Source: Candidatus Poribacteria bacterium
GTDB taxonomy: Bacteria > Poribacteria > WGA-4E > GCA-2687025
Assembly (NCBI GenBank): GCA_028818695.1
Contig: JAPPNK010000029.1
Span: forward strand, 225,450 to 289,449
Length of the DNA: 64,000 bases
Reading direction: 5' to 3'
Shown: one piece after another, positions 26,311-33,706 of the stretch
How positions within the stretch are numbered: position 1 is the stretch's first letter
Layout: each line of letters starts with the position of its first letter
Position numbers and translations under genes: made by a program
Notes under the pieces: model-generated
Seen by the model: the letters and a program-made list of their open reading frames with translations, nothing else
What the model was told of the DNA's origin: nothing
Databases searched by the model: none

Positions 26311-26976
26311 TTATTGGTGAGGCAATCCGAGAAGGGCGAACAGTTTGCGGGGTTTGTTGTTTTCAAAGAATTGGTCGTACGCCTCCTCTTCTCCAGGGTC
26401 CATTGCGTCCGTTACCGCATCAACCTCCGGCTGGAGCCGTTGCGCGGTCTCGCTGAGGCGGGCGGCAAGCCTGGCGGCGCGCTCCCCGCGCTCCAAGTTT
26501 TGATCTTGCAGCTCCTCGTTGTATTCCGCCACGCTGTCTGCAACTTCATTCATCAGAGCTGCGATGTCGGTTGCCCTCGGACCTGGATGCAATTCAACAA
26601 AACGCTGGGTCAGCTCCTTAAATTCAGTGAGAGCGTCCTGAAGTTCGACGGTGAACGGATCTTGCAGAGCGGCTTGCGGGGCGTCGGGCTGCGCCGCGCC
26701 GGCGCTCTCGCTGTCGGAGGACGGGGCGTCAGACTCTTCAGAGGCGGTTGACTCTTCAAAAGCGGGCGTTTCCTTTTCCCCCGCCGGCGCAGAGGCATCG
26801 GCGGCGGTTTGCTGTGTGGCTTCGTCAGATTTCTGTTCAATGCGCGGCGACTGCTCTTCTACAGAGAGGCCGTTTTCAAGCCCGTCGTTTGAACCGCCGG
26901 CGATGACGAAGTAAAGAACGGCGAAGACTGCCAAGACAACCGCCGCCAAAACTGCTATCATAACGTTCAGACGCAT
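26311..26976 (-). CDS. Array paralog 1 (first): small one-domain protein with N-terminal anchor
   Basis: 221 residues from ATG 26976, chosen because GGAG lies before it; an ATG at 26988 is weaker. Anchor MRLNVMIAVLAAVVLAVFAV, an acidic linker richer in Ser/Thr than its neighbours, then one domain (FTVELQDALTEFKELTQRF, ADSVAEYNEELQDQNLERGE then RAARLAARLSE). It ends KLFALLGLPHQ. It is the promoter-proximal gene of the 13-gene array. Function unknown. Confidence 0.83.
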   Translation of the reverse strand: MRLNVMIAVLAAVVLAVFAVLYFVIAGGSNDGLENGLSVEEQSPRIEQKSDEATQQTAADASAPAGEKETPAFEESTASEESDAPSSDSESAGAAQPDAPQAALQDPFTVELQDALTEFKELTQRFVELHPGPRATDIAALMNEVADSVAEYNEELQDQNLERGERAARLAARLSETAQRLQPEVDAVTDAMDPGEEEAYDQFFENNKPRKLFALLGLPHQ

Positions 26977-27009
26977 GTGTTTCTCCAATCGACTTTGCTA
27001 ATCGCATAC

Positions 27010-27039
27010 ACTATAACGCAGCGTCGGGAACGTTGTCAA
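27010..27039 (-). promoter_or_regulatory. Main predicted promoter of the 13-gene paralog array
   Basis: Minus-strand TTGACA (27034-27039), 18-nt spacer, TATAGT (27010-27015), 34 nt upstream of the first array ATG (26976). A second TTGACA lies at 27049-27054, spaced 15 bp from the first, possibly a repeated operator or an alternative -35. Confidence 0.6.
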
Positions 27040-27109
27040 GTTTAATGTTGTCAAAGTTCACTTTTTAATTTGGGCTTTGAAAGGCGCGGTTCGAGAAAGG
27101 ATTTTAAAA

Positions 27110-27406
27110 ATGCAATCTTCAAAAGGCAAATCGGTCGCTTTCATTGACCCTGACAATTGCACCGGCTGCGCGGTCTGCCTCGAATTCCGCCCAACCGATC
27201 CGAAGAACCGACCCGAACTGCTGGAATGCATACTCCTAGAAAAAGGCACCATCGCCCAGCTGAACGGCATCTGCGTCATTGATCAGGTCGCCTGCGTCGG
27301 CTGCACGCTGTGCGTCCAATACTGCCCCTGGGAAGCGATCCAGATGGTGTATCAGGACGGAACGATTCAGCCGACGGTTCAGGCGGTCGGTTATCTGAAG
27401 GCTTAA
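27110..27406 (+). CDS. Small ferredoxin-type 4Fe-4S protein, one ligand replaced
   Basis: 98 residues from ATG 27110 (AAAGGA nearby); an upstream ATG at 27077 is less likely. Two iron-sulfur motifs are visible: CTGCAVC near the start and CVGCTLCVQYCP near the end, the ferredoxin-fold arrangement. The first motif should end in Cys-Pro but reads FRP, so one cluster lacks its usual fourth ligand. Cys in LLECILLE or GICVID could substitute, or one cluster is 3Fe-4S or lost. A 30-residue insertion separates the motifs. Its partner redox enzyme is not nearby. Confidence 0.85.
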   Translation: MQSSKGKSVAFIDPDNCTGCAVCLEFRPTDPKNRPELLECILLEKGTIAQLNGICVIDQVACVGCTLCVQYCPWEAIQMVYQDGTIQPTVQAVGYLKA

Positions 27407-28215
27407 TCTCCCGGCTTTTGCGCCGCGACGCACAGATGCGGCGAATAACGCGGCGCAAACCTGCCCATCAGCCGCCCCTTCCAGCTGACCGGCGCCGTCA
27501 ACGCAAGCAGTTTCCAGCCCCGCGCCTGAAACCACTGTTCAAGATCGACCGTCGCGGAGATGTAGGCGCTGTCCGCGTCGCCTCCGACAGCGGGCTTTTC
27601 CAGCTCAGGCTCTCGATAGAGAAACGAGGGCTGCCCCTTCCGTTTTTTAGCGCCTACCGTCCGCGCGTTCTGCCATATTTTTTGAAGCGCGTCCCGCTTA
27701 GAATTTGTCCAGATATACGGAATGTCCCGCCGGCGCAGCCGATGCGCAAGTTCGCGCAGCGGTATGAACGGCGAGCAAAGGTTCGGTCCGGCGATCAGAA
27801 CGCGCCCGTTCGGCGCCGTCACGCGCGCCATCTCTTGAAGGGCGGCTTCGGCGTCCGCCGTGTGTTCGATGTACTCGTTTGAGCAGACCGCGTCGAACGC
27901 TTCGTCTGGAAACGGGAGCTGCAAGCCGTCTGCCGCGGCGTAGGCGAGCCTGTCCGTCTGCCATTCCGCCGCCTTTGAAAGAAACAACGGCGAAATCTCC
28001 GCGCAGACCATGTCCATCCCCGCCTGTTGAAGCATCCGCGCGGCGACGCCGTTTCCCCCGCCAATCTCCAGCGCGCGCGACTGCGGCGGAATAAACCGAA
28101 GAACGGCGTTCACATAGGCGGCTAAAAACTGCTCGTCATGCGCCTCCAGCAGCGCAAGGTACTCCGCCGATCCGCCGTAAAAGGCGCGCATCCGTTCGCG
28201 CAGATCGCCGCTCAT
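27403..28215 (-). CDS. Class I SAM-dependent methyltransferase
   Basis: 270 residues. The SAM-binding motif I is ALEIGGGNGVAARML, followed by MVCAEISP (motif II acidic) and AAADGLQLPFPDEAFDAVCS then EYIEH (motifs III/IV), as in the Methyltransf_11 group. The C-terminal part is basic and hydrophobic without a clear membrane helix. The substrate is unknown. It is last in the five-gene unit that starts at 32186; its ATG overlaps the oxidoreductase stop by 4 nt. Its 3' end meets the ferredoxin gene tail to tail (4-nt overlap). Confidence 0.88.
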   Translation of the reverse strand: MSGDLRERMRAFYGGSAEYLALLEAHDEQFLAAYVNAVLRFIPPQSRALEIGGGNGVAARMLQQAGMDMVCAEISPLFLSKAAEWQTDRLAYAAADGLQLPFPDEAFDAVCSNEYIEHTADAEAALQEMARVTAPNGRVLIAGPNLCSPFIPLRELAHRLRRRDIPYIWTNSKRDALQKIWQNARTVGAKKRKGQPSFLYREPELEKPAVGGDADSAYISATVDLEQWFQARGWKLLALTAPVSWKGRLMGRFAPRYSPHLCVAAQKPGD

Positions 28216-29180
28216 GCGCCGACGGCTGGAACCTCGGCGACCTCGCCCGTTCGGAGCGATTCATTCGCGGCAAGCGTTAGCGCAAGGCTCTTCAGTCCGT
28301 CCTCGTAGTCGGAGCGGATCAACTCGGTTTCGCCGTCTCGAACCGCCCTGACGAACCGCTCAACCTGAATGTAGTAGCCGCTCTCTTCGGCGTTGAATTG
28401 AACCGCCTCTCCGTCCGCGTGTCCGCTCATATGATTGGCTCCGTAGTTCAGGTTCAGGTTGAATCCGCCGCCGATGAGCCGCAGCGTATAGCCGCCTCCG
28501 CCTGCCGAGATGGAGGTGTTGCTGATGTTGCCGCAGGATCCGTTTTGGAAGAGTATGTTGACGGTCGCGGAGTCTTCAAAGTCGATGGCGGGGTTCAGCT
28601 CGGAGACGCCCCAGGCATGAACGCGCGCCGCGTCGCCGCAGAAATACCGCGCGGCGTCGTACACATGCGTCGCCTGTTCGACGATCTGTCCGCCCGATTG
28701 GTCAAAGACGCGCCACCATGCGGTCCCAGGCGTTCCGACATGCGTCGTTCCGACGGCGAGCGCGATCTTGCGTCCGCGTATCATCTCCTCCGCTTTGTCG
28801 GTCAGGTCGGAATGGCGCCACATGTAGCCGACGCTCGTTATGACGCCCGCTTTCCGCGTCGCCTCTAGAACGCGGAGCGAGTTGTCAAACGAGAGGCCGA
28901 CAGGCTTCGCAATGAACAGATGCATCCCTTTTTCGGCGGCGATGATCTCCTGGTCTGTATGCGCAAAGGGCGGAATGCAGACGAACAGCGCGTCCAGCGT
29001 CTCGTTGTCGAGCATGCGGCGGTGGTCGGCGTATGCGTTCGCGTTGAACCGCCGCTTTGCGGCTTCGGCGCGGTCGGGGTTGATGTCGCAGACGGCGGAG
29101 ACGCGCGTCCCGTCGATACGATCTAGGCTGTTGAGATAGTTGCCGGCGATGCCGCCGAGGCCGATGAATCCGATGTTCAT
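28212..29180 (-). CDS. Gfo/Idh/MocA family oxidoreductase
   Basis: 322 residues from ATG 29180, where MNIGFIGLGGIAGNYL begins the Rossmann fold; the upstream extension is not conserved and lies inside nagA. IAKPVGLS stands for the family EKP motif with Glu replaced by Ala, keeping the Lys. The C-terminal domain includes GGQIVEQATHVYDAARYFCG, whose His fits the catalytic helix. It overlaps both neighbours by 4 nt. Beside a NagA-like deacetylase it probably handles an amino-sugar-derived compound (inference). Confidence 0.9.
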   Translation of the reverse strand: MNIGFIGLGGIAGNYLNSLDRIDGTRVSAVCDINPDRAEAAKRRFNANAYADHRRMLDNETLDALFVCIPPFAHTDQEIIAAEKGMHLFIAKPVGLSFDNSLRVLEATRKAGVITSVGYMWRHSDLTDKAEEMIRGRKIALAVGTTHVGTPGTAWWRVFDQSGGQIVEQATHVYDAARYFCGDAARVHAWGVSELNPAIDFEDSATVNILFQNGSCGNISNTSISAGGGGYTLRLIGGGFNLNLNYGANHMSGHADGEAVQFNAEESGYYIQVERFVRAVRDGETELIRSDYEDGLKSLALTLAANESLRTGEVAEVPAVGA

Positions 29181-30379
29181 GAGATGTCTTTCGCATTGGG
29201 TGTCAGCGTTTCGTTTCGATAAACAGTTTCTCCGTTCAGAACCGTTTCGAGGACGCGCGCTTGCGCGTTCTGCGCGTCCCATTCGATGATCGTCAGGTTG
29301 GCGGGAGCGCCCGCTTCAAGCGCGCTAGAGCCGCCGTTCAAAAAGCGCATCGGGTTCGTTGAGGCGAGCTGCGCCGCTTCGTTCAGCGTTAAGCCCGCAT
29401 ACCGTACAGCGTTTTCAACCCCGCGCAGCAACGGCAGGGCGGCTCCCGCCAGATACGGCGTGTCGGCAAGCTGCACGCGCCCGTTCGCCAGCTTGTCAAG
29501 CGGCTGTCCGTCGGCTCCTTCATACCGGCCTGGGGGCATATCGGCAAGCCATACGGCGTCGCTGACGAGGACGGAGCGTTGAAGCGTCTTAGCGCGAATC
29601 ATACAGCAGAGCGTTTTGGGCGGCAGATGATGCCCGTCTGCGATGAAGCTCGCCCATAGCCGGTCGTCGCCCAGCTGCTCCCAGATGTAGTTTGGATGCC
29701 GCGGTAGAGTCGCATGGGCGCCGTTGCCGAGGTGCGTCGATATTTTGGCTCCCGCTTCAACAGCCGCGTTCAGCTGCCGCGCGTCCGCATTCGTGTGTCC
29801 AATGGCGGCGGCGACGCCTGCGTCAACAGCGCGCTCTATGAACTGCGGGGCGTCCCATTCGGGAGAGAGGGTGAGGATGCGTATCTCGCCCTCGGCGTCC
29901 TCCTGCCACTGCCGGAACTCGTCCCAGTCGGGCGGGCGGACATGCTGTTTAGGATGGGCGCCGCGCGGCCCGTCTTCGGGGGAGATGTAAGGTCCTTCGA
30001 CATGAATGCCAAACGCGGATTGACCGAAAAGCGGGTCTTGACGGGCGGCGGCGCGTATCGTTTGGATCGACCTGCGCATGCGCTCGCGCGAGCCTGTGAT
30101 GACGGTCGGGCAGAAGAGCGGCGCGCCGGACGCCCAGACGCGGCGCGCCATTCGAAGCAACTGTTCGGGCTGGACGGTCGGGCTGTTGAAGTTGACACCC
30201 GCGTATCCGTTGATCTGAATGTCGCAGAGGCCGGGGAGGATGCGCAGCGCGCCGTTTTTCGTGAGGGCGTCTTGCGGCGCCGGCGAGACGCGCGCGAGGG
30301 TTTCGCCGCTCCATTCGACGCAGACGGGCGCGCCGTTGGCGTCCTGTCCGACGCGCCGGCGGGCTTGGCTGTTCGTCAT
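29177..30379 (-). CDS. nagA: N-acetylglucosamine-6-phosphate deacetylase-like amidohydrolase
   Basis: A 400-residue TIM-barrel metallo-amidohydrolase. NagA landmarks appear in order: GLCDIQINGYAGVNFNS, PTVITGS, GIHVEGPYISPEDGPRGAHP (metal Glu), AAIGHTNADA (His), STHLGNGAH (His), FIADGHHLP (substrate His) and VLVSDAVW (catalytic Asp). It would remove acetate from GlcNAc-6-P or a related amino sugar in the cytosol. THLGNG where NagA usually has THLFNAM suggests a side branch with altered substrate. GGAG precedes the ATG, and both ends overlap neighbours by 4 nt. Confidence 0.88.
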   Translation of the reverse strand: MTNSQARRRVGQDANGAPVCVEWSGETLARVSPAPQDALTKNGALRILPGLCDIQINGYAGVNFNSPTVQPEQLLRMARRVWASGAPLFCPTVITGSRERMRRSIQTIRAAARQDPLFGQSAFGIHVEGPYISPEDGPRGAHPKQHVRPPDWDEFRQWQEDAEGEIRILTLSPEWDAPQFIERAVDAGVAAAIGHTNADARQLNAAVEAGAKISTHLGNGAHATLPRHPNYIWEQLGDDRLWASFIADGHHLPPKTLCCMIRAKTLQRSVLVSDAVWLADMPPGRYEGADGQPLDKLANGRVQLADTPYLAGAALPLLRGVENAVRYAGLTLNEAAQLASTNPMRFLNGGSSALEAGAPANLTIIEWDAQNAQARVLETVLNGETVYRNETLTPNAKDIS

Positions 30380-31038
30380 GTCGCCCTCTCCGTTTGAAAA
30401 AGCCGTTCGATATGACGCAAACGCTCCAAGGCGCGGGAGAGGCTGGGGGAGGCGTTCGCGGCGATGTCGATGCGCCAGCGGTTTTGGATGTAATCGCGCA
30501 TATATGAATTATATCCAGACCCAGCGCTTTTCCCTGTCACAGAAGCGAATGCCCTGCGTGTTTTAGAAAGTCGGGACATTTGACCCAAGCTCATTAACTT
30601 TTGCTTTGGATGGTCAATTTCATCCGGTTTCAGGGGTATATTGTCAGGAGAGACGGATAAAAATTGCGCGATGCCCTCTCGATCCGCCATGAGCCAAGCT
30701 TCTGTTGAACGCACCGCGATATTGACGATGAAGTTGTCGGGCATGACGCCGGCGAGTTCCCACTTCGTCAACAGAGCGGGAGCGCAAGGATAGTCATGCT
30801 CTAGATCAAACAGAATGACATACGCTTGGCCCGCCTTCGCCGCCGCGTTTCTATATCGATGAATATTTTTCTGAAGCGAATCGCGCCCGGAGGCTTTTGT
30901 TTCCCGATTCGGTATTTTTCGTTCCAACAGCGAATCGAAGATTGCGATTTTTGGACATGAATAGGCTATCAGCTGTCTGAGCGCATCTTGTTCAAGCTGA
31001 CCCTCCGGCACGATCGTAACGTACACAGGCGTACTCAA
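30376..31038 (-). CDS. DUF4276-like protein, partner of the adjacent ATPase
   Basis: 220 residues. TIVPEGQLEQDALRQL resembles the N-terminal acidic motif of DUF4276/TOPRIM-like proteins, AYVILFDLEHD gives the D-x-x-x-D strand and AVRSTEAWLMAD matches the family's E-x-W-L-x-A-D signature. Such proteins are usually encoded directly downstream of an AAA ATPase, as here with a 4-nt overlap, in defence-type modules distantly like RloAB and PARIS. A nuclease or toxin role is inference. Confidence 0.72.
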   Translation of the reverse strand: MSTPVYVTIVPEGQLEQDALRQLIAYSCPKIAIFDSLLERKIPNRETKASGRDSLQKNIHRYRNAAAKAGQAYVILFDLEHDYPCAPALLTKWELAGVMPDNFIVNIAVRSTEAWLMADREGIAQFLSVSPDNIPLKPDEIDHPKQKLMSLGQMSRLSKTRRAFASVTGKSAGSGYNSYMRDYIQNRWRIDIAANASPSLSRALERLRHIERLFQTERAT

Positions 31039-32186
31039 TCCAACGCAAAGGCGAGCTGATGGGCGTCTTTCGGGTCGGTCGACGGAATAGCCGCGTTCCC
31101 CGCAGTGATATTCTCTTGCATGAGAGCTCGAATATGGGGAATTTCGTTCACAAGTTGAATCTTTGTGCCTTCCTTCATTGGATAAAATGCTGCCACCTCC
31201 TCCGGGCCGATTCCCTCGTCCATCAGAAGCGTTGCGTTGTGCGTGCTAATCACCACCTGCCGCGGCGTCCTTCGCTTCATGATCAGCGCGCGGTAGATGA
31301 GCTGCGGCAGATGCTGAACAACGGCTTCATGAAGCGACAGTTCCGGCTCTTCCATTAGAAGAGGTCCTTCACCGTCTTGAAGGGCCCAGAGCAAGCCAAT
31401 CAATCTCAATGTCCCATCCGAAAACTGCTCCTCTGTCTGGTTCGCTCCATGCGGTCTCCAATGCTCATATTTCGCATTCAGATGGGGGACTCCTCTGTCG
31501 TCTCTTTCAATGCTTAAATTCGTCAATTGCGGAACTGTCGTCTGGAGGGCTTTTTCAATGCGTCTAAAACGCGCCCTCCGCGTTGTTTTGTTGGCAGAAG
31601 CCATGCGTTCCAGCAACCCATGTCCGTATGTCTGAAACGCGGGGCTTTGAACATTCAAGTCCTTCGAACCGCGAACGACCTGTGGCACGAGGTGTAGGTA
31701 CGAGATCTTCTCAAACGCGTCGGCGACCTCGCGGAAGTCGGCGTTGGCGGAGATCTGCTCTAAGTAAGTTTGAGAGAGCCGTACGAGATCCTTATCGTCA
31801 TATTTATCGGGGCGCAAAAGAATCCGTTCGCCGTTGCGTTGGACAATCTCTTTTTTGAGAACGGGACGCCGTTTACCGTACGGCTCTTGAGTGAACTCCA
31901 GCTGGTACGACCATTCGTTGTCGCCGATCAGCATTTCAACTTTAATGCTGAGACGGGATGAACCTCTGGCGGAGAGGCAACGTATCTTAGAGACGCCGCC
32001 GCGCGCATCGCATGCGGAACGCAGCCCTCCGCCGGGCAGAACAAGGTCGCGCAGAAAGCGGATCGCGTCCAAAAAGTTGGACTTTCCGCAAGCGTTCGGG
32101 CCGATCAGAAAGACGCGCGGACCGACCTTTATATCGATATTTTGAAAGTTTTTCCAGTTGCGCAGCTGAATGCGGGTGAAACGCAT
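31035..32186 (-). CDS. AAA (AAA_21/OLD-like) ATPase
   Basis: 383 residues. RIQLRNWKNFQNIDI is followed by Walker A GPNACGKSN (residues 29-37), a signature region FSDGTLRLIGLLWAL, Walker B PLLMEEPELSLH and the ABC-like His in VVISTHNATLLMD. There is no C-terminal TOPRIM domain; that role may be taken by the coupled DUF4276-like protein. GGAG precedes the ATG. It is first in the five-gene unit 32186-27403. No promoter of good quality is seen in the 211-nt gap to 32398. Confidence 0.88.
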   Translation of the reverse strand: MRFTRIQLRNWKNFQNIDIKVGPRVFLIGPNACGKSNFLDAIRFLRDLVLPGGGLRSACDARGGVSKIRCLSARGSSRLSIKVEMLIGDNEWSYQLEFTQEPYGKRRPVLKKEIVQRNGERILLRPDKYDDKDLVRLSQTYLEQISANADFREVADAFEKISYLHLVPQVVRGSKDLNVQSPAFQTYGHGLLERMASANKTTRRARFRRIEKALQTTVPQLTNLSIERDDRGVPHLNAKYEHWRPHGANQTEEQFSDGTLRLIGLLWALQDGEGPLLMEEPELSLHEAVVQHLPQLIYRALIMKRRTPRQVVISTHNATLLMDEGIGPEEVAAFYPMKEGTKIQLVNEIPHIRALMQENITAGNAAIPSTDPKDAHQLAFALD

Positions 32187-32397
32187 CGGTCTCCTCTATG
32201 GACGGGCGCGGCTCGTAGGGGCATGGTAGGCGGTAGTGAGGCAAATGTCAAATGGCGGGAATGGGCGCAGCCTCTTGAACTGGGCGGAAAACCATGCCAC
32301 CATACGCTGTGTTGAAACGGAAATGGCGAATAGATTGCGCAATGCGCTTGACATCTAAGGTCAGACGCGCCATTCAACCATAACGAATGGAGCAAGC

Positions 32398-32718
32398 ATG
32401 TTTTTTGAATTGAGACAGTATCGAACCCGCCCAGGAAAACGGAGCGAATGGATTGAATTCATGGAAGGCGAAATCATCCCTTACCAGATCTCCAAAGGGA
32501 TGGTCGTCATCGGCAGCTTTGTTGGAGAGGAAGAGGAGGACCTGTACATCTGGATTCGCCGCTTTGAAAGCGAGGAGCAGCGCGAACAGCTTTACGCCGC
32601 CGTGTACGACGACCCGCATTGGAAAGAGACGCTTAGCCTAAGAGTCGGCGAGCTGATCGACCGCGAGCGCATTGTTGTAACGCGCCTGAACGCCACGCCG
32701 CGCTCCGTCGTCCAATAA
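32398..32718 (+). CDS. NIPSNAP family protein
   Basis: 106 residues, one dimeric alpha-beta barrel domain. FFELRQYRTRPGKRSEWIEF and LYIWIRRFESEEQRE are the two family hallmarks. GGAG stands before the ATG; TTGACA at about 32349 may belong to its promoter but no good -10 follows. NIPSNAP proteins have no agreed biochemical role; in such bacteria they are common small cytosolic proteins. It is followed at 52 nt by the nucleotidyltransferase gene. Confidence 0.88.
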   Translation: MFFELRQYRTRPGKRSEWIEFMEGEIIPYQISKGMVVIGSFVGEEEEDLYIWIRRFESEEQREQLYAAVYDDPHWKETLSLRVGELIDRERIVVTRLNATPRSVVQ

Positions 32719-32770
32719 TCCGCTGACGAAACCCGCGCCAGCCGCCGTTCGTTATCTTGAACGACTCCAT

Positions 32771-33706
32771 ATGGAATCATCGCCGATGCGACAAGAAGAT
32801 GTCCGCGCCCGCTACCAAGACGCCGTTGAGACCCTGTGCGACAAACTGAAACGGGACAGCCATGTCCTCGCCGCAATCCTGTGGGGAAGCCTCGCCTACG
32901 ATCAGGTGTGGGACAAGTCGGACATCGACATGTATATCGTCATGCGGGACGAGAAGATGAAGCCGACCTCGTATGTTCTCGTGGAGAACGACGTCTTCAT
33001 TCACGCGCAGCTGTATCCGCGCAACAGATTCAAAAAGATGCTGGAGGGACGGAATATCTTTTTTCAGTCGACGATTGAGCTCTCAACGCTGCTTTTTTCG
33101 CATGACGAAACGATTGAACAGTTTTATGTCGAGCGCGGACAAAAGATCGGCGCGAAAGACCGCGAAAACGCCCTGATACGAGAGGCGTGCGGGCTGTTTC
33201 CGACGCTTGTCAAGGCGGAAAAATGGCACTATGTGAAGAACGACGTCGAGTACGCTTTCATGTGGCTCATGTGGGTCGTCGAAAGCCTCGCGCGGATAGA
33301 GGTGATCTCGCGCGGGGAGATTGTCCGCAGAGAGGTGATTCATCAGGCAATTCAGTTCAACCCCGACTTCTTCAACGCGATCTATACCGATTTAATTCAT
33401 CAACCGAAAACGACGGAGGCGAACCAAGCCGCGCTGGACGCTGTGAACGGGTATATTGAGGAGCGGGTGGACGACATCTTTGAGAGCCTGTTTCAGTTTT
33501 TGGCGGAAGCGCACGGTCCCCGCTCCATGCGCGAAATCAACGACCGGTTCCGCCGCGTCGCGCAAACAGGGATGACCAGCGCGTGCGAGTGGCTCTCCGA
33601 CCGCGGGTATATCGATAAGGTTTCCGCGCCGATGCGCTTGGTAAAGGGGAGCCGCGTCAATGTGGAGGAAGCCGCCTTTTATTTTGACGAGGAGATGCGA
33701 TTTTGA
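32771..33706 (+). CDS. Nucleotidyltransferase-domain protein with C-terminal winged-helix-like region
   Basis: 311 residues. [20 protein letters not shown] contains the polymerase-beta-superfamily motif GS followed by D-x-D. The centre is helical and the last 60 residues ([37 protein letters not shown]) look like a winged helix. It resembles minimal or antitoxin-type NTases, but no HEPN partner is adjacent. The start could also be ATG 32786. Its stop overlaps the TTG start of uvrA, linking their expression. Confidence 0.8.
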   Translation: MESSPMRQEDVRARYQDAVETLCDKLKRDSHVLAAILWGSLAYDQVWDKSDIDMYIVMRDEKMKPTSYVLVENDVFIHAQLYPRNRFKKMLEGRNIFFQSTIELSTLLFSHDETIEQFYVERGQKIGAKDRENALIREACGLFPTLVKAEKWHYVKNDVEYAFMWLMWVVESLARIEVISRGEIVRREVIHQAIQFNPDFFNAIYTDLIHQPKTTEANQAALDAVNGYIEERVDDIFESLFQFLAEAHGPRSMREINDRFRRVAQTGMTSACEWLSDRGYIDKVSAPMRLVKGSRVNVEEAAFYFDEEMRF

